Shown here one piece after another: positions 42,006 to 51,665 of a stretch of 64,000 nucleotides of DNA. Within the stretch, counting starts at the first letter, position 1. Each line of letters begins with the position of its first letter. The notes under the pieces were generated by a model that saw nothing but the letters and a program-made list of their open reading frames with translations, did not search any database and was not told the origin of the DNA. The position numbers and the translations under genes are program-made. The DNA comes from Zea mays (taxonomy: Eukaryota > Streptophyta > Magnoliopsida > Poales > Poaceae). The DNA is taken from contig NC_050097.1 in assembly GCF_902167145.1 (NCBI RefSeq), positions 46,050,095-46,114,094 on the forward strand, written 5' to 3'.

Positions 42006-44649
42006 ATTGTCTGTGAATGTAGGTGAACTACAAGACCGGTGGGAGCCATTGGGTTATTGACAGTGGATGCACACAACATATGACAGGCAACCCACGGATG
42101 TTCACCTCACTAGATGAGAATGTTGATGGTCAAGATAAAATCACATTTGGAGACAACTCAAAAGGAAAAGTGCAAGGACTTGGCAAGGTGGCAATCTCAA
42201 ATGACTTATCAATATCAAATGTTCTCTTAGTTGCACCCTTGAGCTTCAATTTATTATCAGTGGGACAACTCTGTGACTTGGACTTCAATGCTTATTCACT
42301 CCATCAGAGGTTATTGTAACAAAAATGGATGATGAATCAATGGTATTCAAGGAATTTAGATACAACAACCTCTACTTAGTGGATTTCACTTCAGAAGATG
42401 CAGACTTAAGAACTTGCCTCTTCACCAAAGCTTCTCTTGGATGGCTTTGGCATAGGAGGCTTGCACATGTTGGAATGAGCACACTCAAGAAGGTATTAAA
42501 GAAAGATATGGTTAGAGGATTAAAGGATGTGGTGTTTGAAAAAGACAAGCCATGCAGTGCATGTCAAGCTGGAAAGCAAGTTGCTAATACACATCCCACT
42601 AAAGCTTTCATGTCAACATCAAGGCCACTGGAACTACTTCATATGGATTTATTTGGACCTACAAATTATGTCAGTGCCGGTGGCAACCTCTACTGTCTAG
42701 TGATTGTTGATGACTTCTCAAGATACACTTGGGTGTTCTTTCTCCATGACAAATCTGAAGTTGCATCTATATTTAAGAAGTTTGCCAAGAAAGCACAAAA
42801 TGAATTTGATTGCAAGATTAAGAAGATTAGAAGTGACAATGGCAAAGAATTTGACAACACCAACATTCATGAGTACTGTGATGAAATTGGGATCAAGCAT
42901 GAAGTATCGGCCACATATACACCTCAACAAAATGGAGTTGTTGAAAGGAAAAATAGGACCTTGATCACCCTTGCAAGAACAATGATTGATGAGTATAACA
43001 CACCGGAGAGGTTTTGGGCCGAAGCTGTCAACACTGCTTGTTATGCATCAAACAGGCTATTTCCTCACCGGCTACTTGCGAAAACTCCTTATGAACTGCT
43101 AAATGGGAAAAAGCCAGACGTCTCTTTCTTCCGGGTATTTGGGTGCAAATGCTACATCTACAAGAAACACCATCACCTAGGGAAGTTTCAAAGACGTTGT
43201 GATATTGGTTTTCTTTTGGGTTATTCATTAAAGTCCAAAGCATATCGAGTATTCAACCATGCCACTGGCGTGGTAGAAGAAACATATGATGTGGAATTTG
43301 ATGAGACTAATGGCTCCCAAGGAGCACTTGAAAATCTTGATGATGTAGGTGATGAGCCACTTAGGGAAGCAATGAAGAACATGCCTATTGGAGCTATCAA
43401 ACCAAAAGAAGATGAAGAAGAGGTGCAAATCATTGACAGACCTTCTTCATCAAATGTACCACAAGATGATGAAAAAGATGAGAGGCATGCAAATGAAGAT
43501 ACATTTGTCTCTCATGAACAAGCAAGGGTACAAGCCGAAGATGTTGATGCTCCAGGATCTTCTTCCCAAGTGGTTGACAGGAGAAACTCATCACTACTTC
43601 AAGCTCATCCTCAAAACCAAATCATCGGGAGTCCTTCTCAAGGGGTTATTACTCGATCACATAGACATGCTACTTTTATTGAACATCACTCTTTTGTTTC
43701 TTGTGTTGAGCCTACTTGTATAGATGAGGCGCTACAGGATCCGGACTGGGTGAATGCCATGCATGAAGAACTTAACAACTTCACCCGTAACGAAGTTTGG
43801 ACCCTGGAGAAGCCCCCACAAGATGCAAGAATCATTGGAACAAAGTGGGTGTTCAGAAACAAACAAGATGATCAAGGTGTGATTGTAAGAAACAAGGCAA
43901 GACTTGTCGCAAAGGGATTCTCTCAAGTTGAAGGCTTAGATTTTGGAGAGACCTTTGCACCGGTTGCTCGACTGGAAGCCATCCGTATCCTACTTGCATA
44001 TGCATCATGCTATGATATAAAACTTTATCAAATGGATGTAAAAAGTGCATTTTTAAATGGCTTCATAAATGAACTTGTATATGTTGAGCAACCGCCTGGA
44101 TTTGAAGACCCTAGATATCCTAACCATGCTTACAGGTTGTCCAAGGCGCTTTATGGGCTAAAGCAAGCTCCAAGGGCTTGGTATGAGCGTCTTCGCGACT
44201 TCCTCATCGAAAAGGGCTTCAAGATCGGGACCGTCGACACAACTCTCTTCACAAAGAAACATAACAGTGATATTTTCATTTGTCAAGTATATGTTGATGA
44301 TATAATCTTTGGCTCGACAAATGACTATCATTGCAAGGAATTTGGTGAGTTGATGTCGAAGGAGTTCGAGATGTCAATGATTGGTGAGCTAACATACTTC
44401 CTCGGCTTTCAAGTCAAGCAAATGAAAGCTGTTAAAATTGCTAATAATCCTGTACAACACTCTCGCACCAAGCACATTGATATCCGTCATCACTTCCTTA
44501 GAGATCATGTTGCTAAAGGAGATATCATTTTAGAAGGAGTGAGGTCAGAAGATCAATTAGCGGATATTTTCACTAAGCCACTTGATATGACCCGCTTTTG
44601 CATGTTGAGGAATGAACTAAATATTCTTGATCTCAGAAATTTTATGTAA
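42006..44649 (+). pseudogene. Sirevirus pol: protease, integrase, reverse transcriptase; RNase H core deleted, one frameshift
   Basis: The protease segment (SHWVIDSGCTQHMTG, about 42045) is in one frame to 42319. Integrase begins in another frame at about 42277, so one base was lost near 42276. Integrase is otherwise intact: HRRLAHVGM and CSACQAGK finger, [26 protein letters not shown]. Reverse transcriptase holds [23 protein letters not shown] and the catalytic YVDDIIFGS (about 44290). At about 44425 the code jumps, in frame, from [12 protein letters not shown] to [18 protein letters not shown]. This skips the end of reverse transcriptase and the RNase H core, roughly 200 residues in relatives. 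It ends with ADIFTKPLD and a stop at 44647. Confidence 0.9.
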
Positions 44650-46305
44650 AATGTCAAATGGTGTTGTCACTTGCATTGCATATTTAAATTCCTTGTATTG
44701 CATCTAGGACTTGTCTAACCTAGTTGAGATAACCGCCAACAAAGCGAGTGAAAAAGCTTAACTCGGGTCAAACCTGACAAGTCTTAGTTTTAAGCTTTTA
44801 GCACTTAAATTCTTACTTTTTATGCGATTATTGGTTCTTGAAATATGCATGAGGTACTGCACTTAGGGGGAGTATTCAAAACTCAAATCACTCATGAAAA
44901 CCCCTTATTGCAAACCAAAATGCAAATTTCACCATTTGCCTATTTTCTCTAAAAAATATCTAGCCTATGGCGAAATATTTTGAAAAATATATGAGGGTGC
45001 CAATACCTGTCCCAACAAGTGTTATTTTGTGTGATTATAAGTTGGGATTTGGTTTGGTTGGGAGTTAGATAGAAAAATTCAAAATTTTCCAATCTTCCCT
45101 CTGTCTGGGCTCACCGGACAGTCCGGTGTGCACCGGACACTGCACTGTGCAATGTCCGGTGCACCGGCAGCCGCGCGCTAAAAATCATTTTTCCTGTGCG
45201 CTGTCCGGTGGTTCACCGGACAGCTACTGTGCGCTGTCCGGTGTGCACCGGACAGGCACTGTAGACTGTCCGGTGCGCCCATATCGCGTTTTAAAAAAAG
45301 GCCTCCAGCCCGCAGCCGAGCCAGAGGCTCAACTTCTCTGCCAGCTCCCTCTGCTCTCTGATTCCTGGCGACTCTTCCCCAACGCCCGCGATCTGCCCTG
45401 TCTCCGGCGATCCTCCGGCGACCTGGCCTTCGTCCTCTCCCTCTCGGTGAGCTGGCTCCCCTCTTCCTCCCCTGTCTCTCTCCCTCTCGGTGTCTGAGGC
45501 AGTTAGGCTCCCTGTTTCCACCCCCTGTCCATCTTTCAAATTCTTGTCAAATCAAGTGAATCCCAACCGTGGAATGTGTTCAATTGTCCTCATTATGTAT
45601 CCCTGCAGGATCCTAGCTCCTTCGGGAGGGTTTTCCCACCTCAAATAGCCATTTCACCGAAAACCTAATTCCCCGCACGCCACGTGCTCGGTGAAATGCC
45701 CAAACCAGCCAAACTTGCTCCATTTGAACCCAAATTTTTCAGGCACCTTCACCACACTTCCAGCAACATCCTTGCCAAATTTCACGCCAATCCGAGATCC
45801 CAGGCTTAAATTTTACCAAATTTCCCGATTTGAGCGATCGTTTCCGAGCCGTGTGCCCAAATCCCTTTTTCTTCGCCTAAATTCAAACCAAGCACACACT
45901 TCACTCATATTCACCTATATAAACCTATTCGTGAAGTATCGGCTCATTCCCATATCGTTTCGTGCCTCAATTCGAATTCCAAACCTCCTATGGCACTAAT
46001 TATCCTTCAAACGTCATTTTCACGTCGTTTGACTTCTCGATCGTCTCGTCTCGTGTTTTCTGTGCCATATCTCTCTGTGTATGTATTTATTCACATTTCA
46101 TATGCTTATGACTATGTGACTAATACGTGCTCACCTCTTCTGTCATTTCAGTGATCTTGTTTGACCGTGTGCTGTCTCCCGTCCTGCCTGGATCGTCACC
46201 GCTCGTGTGAGCTTTCCAGGTAGACATCTCATTCTTTGCTAAATCTATCGGTCACTTTTGCTCTTTACTTAGTCTCTCTATCTTATTTGCAGACATTAGT
46301 TCAGG
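44650..46305 (+). other. Sirevirus region between pol and the third ORF, with intron-like signals
   Basis: There is no long ORF. About 45113-45280 holds CACCGGACAGTCCGGTG-type palindromes like those in the LTRs. From 45300 the sequence resembles a plant 5' leader: a CT-rich stretch with a donor-like CTCG-GTGAGC at 45447, then acceptor-like CCTGCAG ending 45608, TTTCAG ending 46151, donor-like CCAG-GTAGAC at 46220, and a strong acceptor CTTATTTGCAG ending 46292. The last is 13 bases before the ATG of the third ORF. Confidence 0.6.
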
Positions 46306-48423
46306 ATGCCGCACACGAAGAATGCGTCGGCGCCAGGGGGTGGCGATGATGAGGATCCTCGTCGCCCCTTTAGGCAGGTCAAGGGCAAGACTGTCTATTT
46401 GGAGCAGCAAGAAGGCCGCAAGAAGCGGCGTACGGACAGAGAAGCCCGTGCAGCGGCAGCAGCTGCAGCAGCCACTGCGCAGGCCGCACTTGGAGATCAG
46501 CCGCAGACTCCATCCGATCAGATTGCATTCCGTGCTCATCGTCTCACCTCCCGGCCTCGCTCCTCCTCTCACACCTCCGCTTCCACTCCGCCACCCACTC
46601 TGCCTGCTCCCGTCACTCCTATTGCTCCATCCACCTCCACAGCCATACCCACTACCTCCTCTACGCCAGCTTCCACTGCTTCCCCTGCTCCCGCTCCAGC
46701 TTCAGCTCCTCCTGTCCCTCCACCTCGATTCCGGGAGCGTGATGAGACTGAGGTCCGTCCTCTGGTTTCGGATCCTCGTCTGTTTGATCTTCAGCGTGCT
46801 ACTGCGGCACGGGTACATCGGTTCAGGTACGTACCCGTGGAGTCTTGGGTACCAGCTCAGAGAGACCCAGCAGCAGGTGATCTTTTCAGCACACGGATTC
46901 AGGAGTCTTTCTTCAGAGCTCAGATGTCTGCTCAGATAGCTCTGCGAGTGCACCGCCTTTTGGATCTTCCAGCTTTTCTGCTTGCAGCCGATGCTGACTC
47001 TGAGGCGCATCTCACCTATTTGCCTGGCCTTCTGACTCTTCTGACTATCAGCGGCCGATATGTTGAGGAGTGGGTCCGAGTCTTCTACGCCTCTGTTTGG
47101 ATTGACCCGGATCATCACTGGATGAGGTTCCGCTTTGAGCGAGAGGATGTCACGATCACTGCCAGTCAGATCCGTCAGCTCTTTGGATTCCCAGAGTCGA
47201 CGACTCGTCTTCACAGCCTCTGCTACGGCTCTTCTGACCCTCCTCGTCGCCCTCACGGCGGTGTGGCTCCAGGGACAGCTCACGTCGTGGCTCTGTTCCG
47301 CCCGCCTTTCACAGATGGGTCGCGACGTTCACCGACAGACTTTACTACAACAGCGAAGTACTTATATGAGCTCATCAGACGGACTCTTCTGCCGAGGAAG
47401 GGATACAGGGAGGCTACCACTCATATTCAGCTTTGGCTTCTTGGTGCCCTGGTCTCCCACTCTGAGTTTGACGTTGTGGACTTCCTGATTTGTGAGATCG
47501 AGGATACCGTTCTGGATGGGATTCGTGCTCGTCGGCAGTTGCCTTATGCTCACTACTTATGCCACATCTTTGCGCAGCTGATTCAGCCCCCTCGATTTCA
47601 GAGCACCCTTGAGGCCTCTCGCCTAGTTTTTGGATCCTATCGTCCTGCTCCTGAGATTCCTGTGCTAGCTTCTGCTTCTGTGTTTGGCTCTCAGGCCGAG
47701 GATGCAGCTCTTCGACAGTTTGACACTCAGGGTACAGCAGCTGATGATGATGATGATGATGATTTTGGGGTTCCTCCTCCGCCTCCGCCTCCTATGCCTC
47801 CACGCTCACATGATCATGAGGCTGGGAGTTCTCGTGCTGCCCCTGCTCCTCCTCCGGCTATGGACCCTGCTCTTGCGACGATTCTGGCCAACCTGGCAGC
47901 CGAGCAGGCCCGTTTATCCGAGACGATGCTCTCGATGTTTCAGAGCATGCAGGACAGGCAGGATGCACTTCAGCAGCAGCTACTTCAGGATCGGGCTGAG
48001 AGTAGGGCATTCATGGCCCTTATGCTTCAGCATTCTGGTATCTCAGCACCTCCGGTTCAGTCTGCTCCACCTCCTCCGCTTCACGCTCCAGTGGTGCCAT
48101 CGATTTTGTCAGGACCCCCTGTTGATACCTCTCCGCTCCGGCCGGTCACTTTGGCGTTCACCTCTCCGGTTCTCAGCTCTGTCTGTCCGCAGCCGCCAGT
48201 GCCACCAGCATCTGCTGTTACCACTACCGCTGTGGCAGTATCTGTGACCGCTTCTGTTCCGGTAGCTCCTGCAGCGCGGCCTCAGTCCGAGTCAGTACCA
48301 GCTCCAGCTTCTACCGCAGATCCTGGATCCGAGACTGACTCTGACCCTCCGTCGGCGTTCGCTCTGCTACCTCGACCTCGACCGGATGCGCCCCCGCCGC
48401 CTCCTCCTGCTTCAGATGTTTAG
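46306..48423 (+). CDS. Third Sirevirus ORF (env position), 705-residue Pro/Ser-rich protein of unknown role
   Basis: Intact ORF between pol and the 3' LTR. Residues 1-80 are basic with a polyalanine run (KKRRTDREARAAAAAAA). Residues 80-145 are a Pro/Ser/Thr-rich linker. About 145-440 is a folded-looking domain (RFRYVPVESWVPAQRDP, VEEWVRVFYASVWIDPDH, ICEIEDTVLDGIRARRQLPY) of the kind labelled 'putative plant transposon protein' in plant databases, as I remember it. Then come poly-Asp, poly-Pro, a coiled-coil segment (LAAEQARLSETMLSMFQSMQ) and a Pro-rich tail. No signal peptide or membrane segment is seen, so the position alone suggests 'env-like'. Its function is unknown. Confidence 0.8.
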   Translation: MPHTKNASAPGGGDDEDPRRPFRQVKGKTVYLEQQEGRKKRRTDREARAAAAAAAATAQAALGDQPQTPSDQIAFRAHRLTSRPRSSSHTSASTPPPTLPAPVTPIAPSTSTAIPTTSSTPASTASPAPAPASAPPVPPPRFRERDETEVRPLVSDPRLFDLQRATAARVHRFRYVPVESWVPAQRDPAAGDLFSTRIQESFFRAQMSAQIALRVHRLLDLPAFLLAADADSEAHLTYLPGLLTLLTISGRYVEEWVRVFYASVWIDPDHHWMRFRFEREDVTITASQIRQLFGFPESTTRLHSLCYGSSDPPRRPHGGVAPGTAHVVALFRPPFTDGSRRSPTDFTTTAKYLYELIRRTLLPRKGYREATTHIQLWLLGALVSHSEFDVVDFLICEIEDTVLDGIRARRQLPYAHYLCHIFAQLIQPPRFQSTLEASRLVFGSYRPAPEIPVLASASVFGSQAEDAALRQFDTQGTAADDDDDDDFGVPPPPPPPMPPRSHDHEAGSSRAAPAPPPAMDPALATILANLAAEQARLSETMLSMFQSMQDRQDALQQQLLQDRAESRAFMALMLQHSGISAPPVQSAPPPPLHAPVVPSILSGPPVDTSPLRPVTLAFTSPVLSSVCPQPPVPPASAVTTTAVAVSVTASVPVAPAARPQSESVPAPASTADPGSETDSDPPSAFALLPRPRPDAPPPPPPASDV

Positions 48424-48861
48424 GTTCAGGTCCCTTTTGGTGTTTGACGCCAAAGGGGGAGAGATATGAGTTGTGAGAGCTAGGGGGAGTTAGAGAGTTA
48501 GTAGAGAGTCAGAGTCATTTTGATGTAATATATGTGCTTACTACTCTCTGTACTAGCTTGATGTTTTTGGCTCACAAACTCGTCATATACTCTCGTTGCG
48601 TATGATTGACTGTGTGTATTATGTTTTCACCTTATATTTTATCACCAGTCTTCTAGCTCTTGTTTCATTAATTTAACTTCACTTTTATATGAACAAGAAT
48701 CTTATGATGTGTATGCGCTCACTCTTATTATTATGGTACACATTCTTTCTGTCAAAGATTACTGAGTATAACTAACCATTCTTTCTATTGACAGAATCTT
48801 CAAAACAAACTACTCTCACAAAACTTGTAGGGTTGTCATCAATCACCAAAAAGGGGGAGAT
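48424..48861 (+). other. Sirevirus 3' untranslated region with repeated polypurine tracts
   Basis: Three purine tracts occur: CAAAGGGGGAGAGA (48451), GCTAGGGGGAG (48479), and AAAAAGGGGGAGA (48849-48860), the last directly before the 3' LTR at 48862. Only the last has the position of the plus-strand primer. Repeated tracts of this kind are reported as typical of Sireviruses. Confidence 0.8.
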
Positions 48862-50358
48862 TGAAAGCATCTAGGCCCCTGGTTGGTTTTAGTGATTAAT
48901 GACAATGTAATATTATATGTGACTAACGTGTGTTTTGCAGAGACAAATGGTAAGTTAGGTCGCATGACAGGTAGAAGTACTACAACGGAGAAAACAATCC
49001 CGGAGATAAGAACTCGAAGCGACGGCTAAAACGACGGAACAAAAGGTGAAGGTCTACGGAGTCCGAGTGTTAAGGAGATGTGGACACTCGCGATTTAGTT
49101 AGGTCTTTTATTCTCTTTTAGCCGTACTATAAAGAGGGGTTGTCGATGAGTAGTTTGACCAAGAGAGTTCTAGTGTAGTGTTGGTGCACAATCACACTCA
49201 TATACAATGCTAGGTGTCACTCTAGAACTCACACACAAGTTAGAGCGAAAACCGATTTGAAAATCAGCTGAAAATCAAGAGTTAGTGTTTCTGGCTTTGG
49301 GGCACCGGACTGTCCGGTGTGCACCGGACTGTCCGGTGCACCCTCTGCCAGGTGGGGCCAGGCTGGTCCACGGCAGAGTCTTTCCCCTTCGCAGAAACCC
49401 GAGAGCACAGCTTTGAGATTGAATTTTAGTGGTGCACCGGACACCGCACCGGACTGTCCGGTGTGCACCGGACAGTGGACTGTTCACTGTCCGGTGCACC
49501 ATGAGTCCAACGGCTCTCTGTCAGAACTAGCCGTTGGAAACGACCGTTGGCGCACCGGTGGCGCACCGTTGGCGCACCGGTGGCGCACCGGACTGTCCGG
49601 TGCGCCATCGCGCAGTAAATTGCCTGTAACGGCTAGTTGGTGGGTGAGGGCTATTTATACCCCCTCCACCCACCATATTCAATGTCTTGCACTCCACATT
49701 TATTCCAGCACATTGCTAGAGCATTGCAAGCACCAAAAGCCTAGTGAGGAGATTAGAGAATCATAATCCGCGCTTGTTCCTCATTAGCGCTAGTGAGAGC
49801 CACCTAGAGCACACACCACTTGCATTAGGCTTCTCTTGGTCAAGCGAAAGTATATGGCTTGTTACTCTTGGTGATCGGCATCACCTAGACGGCTTGGTGG
49901 CGTTGGGAGCTCGGTGATCACCGTGAAGATCTTGTTGGTGACCCGACTCATGTTTGTAAGCGGTCTCGAGGGATCCACCGCGCCGGAGTGGCAAAGGATC
50001 ATCTCGTAGTGAGCACTTGGTTCTTGCGAGGACCAAGGGGGAGCGATACCCTTGTGCGGGTGCTCCAACGAGGACTAGTGGAGAGTGCCGACTCTTCGAT
50101 ACCTCGGGAAAAATTGGAGGAGTCTTCTAAACTTTGCTTTACATTCCGCACTTAATTCAAGCACTTTACATTGTGTATTTGTTTAGCAAGTATTTGAAGT
50201 ATGATCTTAGCTTTGTTACATTTCTAGTATTATATTCTTAGTGCTAGTTGTTGGGGTGAAGTTGGGCTCTTGTTTAGCTCTTGCTTAGGTTTTAATTAGT
50301 GTCGATTTTTAGAAAAGCCCAATTCACCCCCCCCCTCTTGGGCATCGTGATCCTTTCA
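48862..50358 (+). repeat. 3' LTR of the Sirevirus (1497 bp)
   Basis: Same ends as the 5' LTR, followed by the GTGAG duplication. It has one extra 22-bp GGCGCACC unit near 49560 and a longer C-run (about 50328) than the 5' LTR. Confidence 0.93.
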
Positions 50359-50363
50359 GTGAG

Positions 50364-50916
50364 ACAATAAATGTCATATTCTATGCCTGAAGGCGTCAGC
50401 TTGATGATCAATATGTGAACCTTTATGGAAGTTTCTATCAAATATGTAGATCTAGTCGATCGAACACCACTAGTCGAAGTGACTTATTTATGTTGATACA
50501 TGCACTTACCTCGTGTATCCTAGAAGTGAGTTGAGGTGAAGTTCCTGAAATAATCTTTGCAAGGATATGCAATCTGTTTGCTAAATCTATATGTGCATAT
50601 ACTTCCAGAAGAAAATATTTTGCCATATTGATACAGTTTTGCAAGAATCAGGGGGAGCACATTTCTAAAGTTAGTCTTTGTAGAAGATTCAATAGAATCT
50701 AGATCCTAGAGGATCGAAATCTGTCCCGATGACAGCCGTTGTACTCTTTTTCCCTTGGTGAGTTTTCTTGAAGTTTCTCACATGAGGTTTTTAACGAGGC
50801 AACAAAGTGCAAATGCAATTTGTATCACCATGCACTCTTTCTCCATATTTTTCCCATTGGGTTTTTTGGAGTTTTAACGAGGCATGTGTTGGTCGCGGTA
50901 TTCGCCCAAGGGGGAG
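50364..50916 (+). other. 3' part of the old copia element's internal region
   Basis: Continues from 38194 after removal of the Sirevirus. There is no ORF. TCAGGGGGAGCA (50648) and the tract CAAGGGGGAG (50907-50916) before the LTR are purine tracts. GGTTTTTAACGAGGCAACAAAG is a phrase common in the 3' part of plant copia elements. Confidence 0.7.
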
Positions 50917-51185
50917 TGTTGAGAAACCCTAATGAAGGGTTATGTGGGCAAATACCGAATATAGCCATGAGGGCTATCGCGTCTCTATATATAGAACATG
51001 TACCCCTCATATGGATAGGAGATCAGAAAGAGGCCAGAGGCCCAACCCTATATCATGTGTCTCGTGTGTTTCCTCTGTCGTGCTTATGGGAAGAGAGACG
51101 GGTTCTCTACATGTTCTTGCGCCTCTACTGCTGACGGGAGGAAAGGGAGCGGATCTGATGATCCGTGGTAACGTAGTTCTCAACA
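50917..51185 (+). repeat. 3' LTR of the old copia element (269 bp)
   Basis: Mate of 33001-33269, followed by the TATCC target duplication at 51186-51190. Its end is 480 bp from the SRP19 stop codon, on the 3' side of that gene. Confidence 0.93.
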
Positions 51186-51190
51186 TATCC

Positions 51191-51665
51191 TACGACTTAT
51201 AACTTATAAGTCACCTTTGGGTAGGGCTTTTTGATCGCTTCAGCTTATCGTGTCTAAGGATAAAAAAAACTACTTCTCGCCAAAAGAACCCCAAGAGCTG
51301 AAGTCTTAGTAAAAAAGACTTCTACCGGCTCCTCCTACCTAGCCTCTAATATTTTTTTTTTTGAAATTATGGTCCTTGCCACCGTCTACAACTTGCAACT
51401 TGCAAAACATAGGAGAACCTATTTTGTCAAACGAATTACAAAATAGCCATAGAAGGTGAAGCCTTGTCAAAGGGCCCTTTAATCTAGCGACGCCAAATTT
51501 TTTTAAGTTGCATTTTACCGAGTCAATGGAAGATTCTTAGTAAGTTCTTATACATGAAAAAATGGCATAATGGCAACATAACAACAACGTCCAAGACTTT
51601 TCCTTTTTCACAGAAGCTTAGTGTATGATGACGAACAGAATAAAAAACAACACAATGATACTGCA
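51191..51665. other. 3' flank of SRP19
   Basis: AT-rich, no ORF. It should include the 3' untranslated region of SRP19. Continuous with 32793-33000 before the copia insertion. Confidence 0.55.

Larger units (their letters stand above)
38195..50358 (+). mobile_element. Sirevirus-type copia retrotransposon (Opie/Ji-like), 12.2 kb, target duplication GTGAG
   Basis: LTRs lie at 38195-39667 and 48862-50358 (TGAAAGCATCTAGG ... GTGATCCTTTCA). GTGAG flanks the element at 38190-38194 and 50359-50363. The primer site is at 39670-39681. Order: long gag with two zinc knuckles, pol, a 1.65-kb leader, a third ORF, and repeated purine tracts. These are Sirevirus hallmarks. By eye the LTRs differ by 10 substitutions and three indels in about 1.47 kb, so the insertion is recent. 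Pol has a 1-nt frameshift and an in-frame loss of RNase H. Confidence 0.95.
33001..51185 (+). mobile_element. Old copia-type retrotransposon with 269-bp LTRs, split by a Sirevirus; target duplication TATCC
   Basis: Both LTRs (33001-33269 and 50917-51185) start TGTTGAGAAACCC and end GTTCTCAACA, and TATCC flanks them at 32996-33000 and 51186-51190. A purine tract (CAAGGGGGAG) precedes the right LTR. CGTTATCAGCACG follows the left LTR at the place of a primer site, as in some plant copia families. Without the Sirevirus at 38195-50358 the element is about 6 kb. The internal part has no intact coding region. Eleven differences in 269 bp (about 4%) show it is clearly older than its passenger. Confidence 0.9.

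Noticed and set aside
46322..46939. Plus-strand 205-codon ORF overlapping the third Sirevirus ORF
   Set aside because: Leu/Pro-rich shadow in another frame of the 705-codon ORF.
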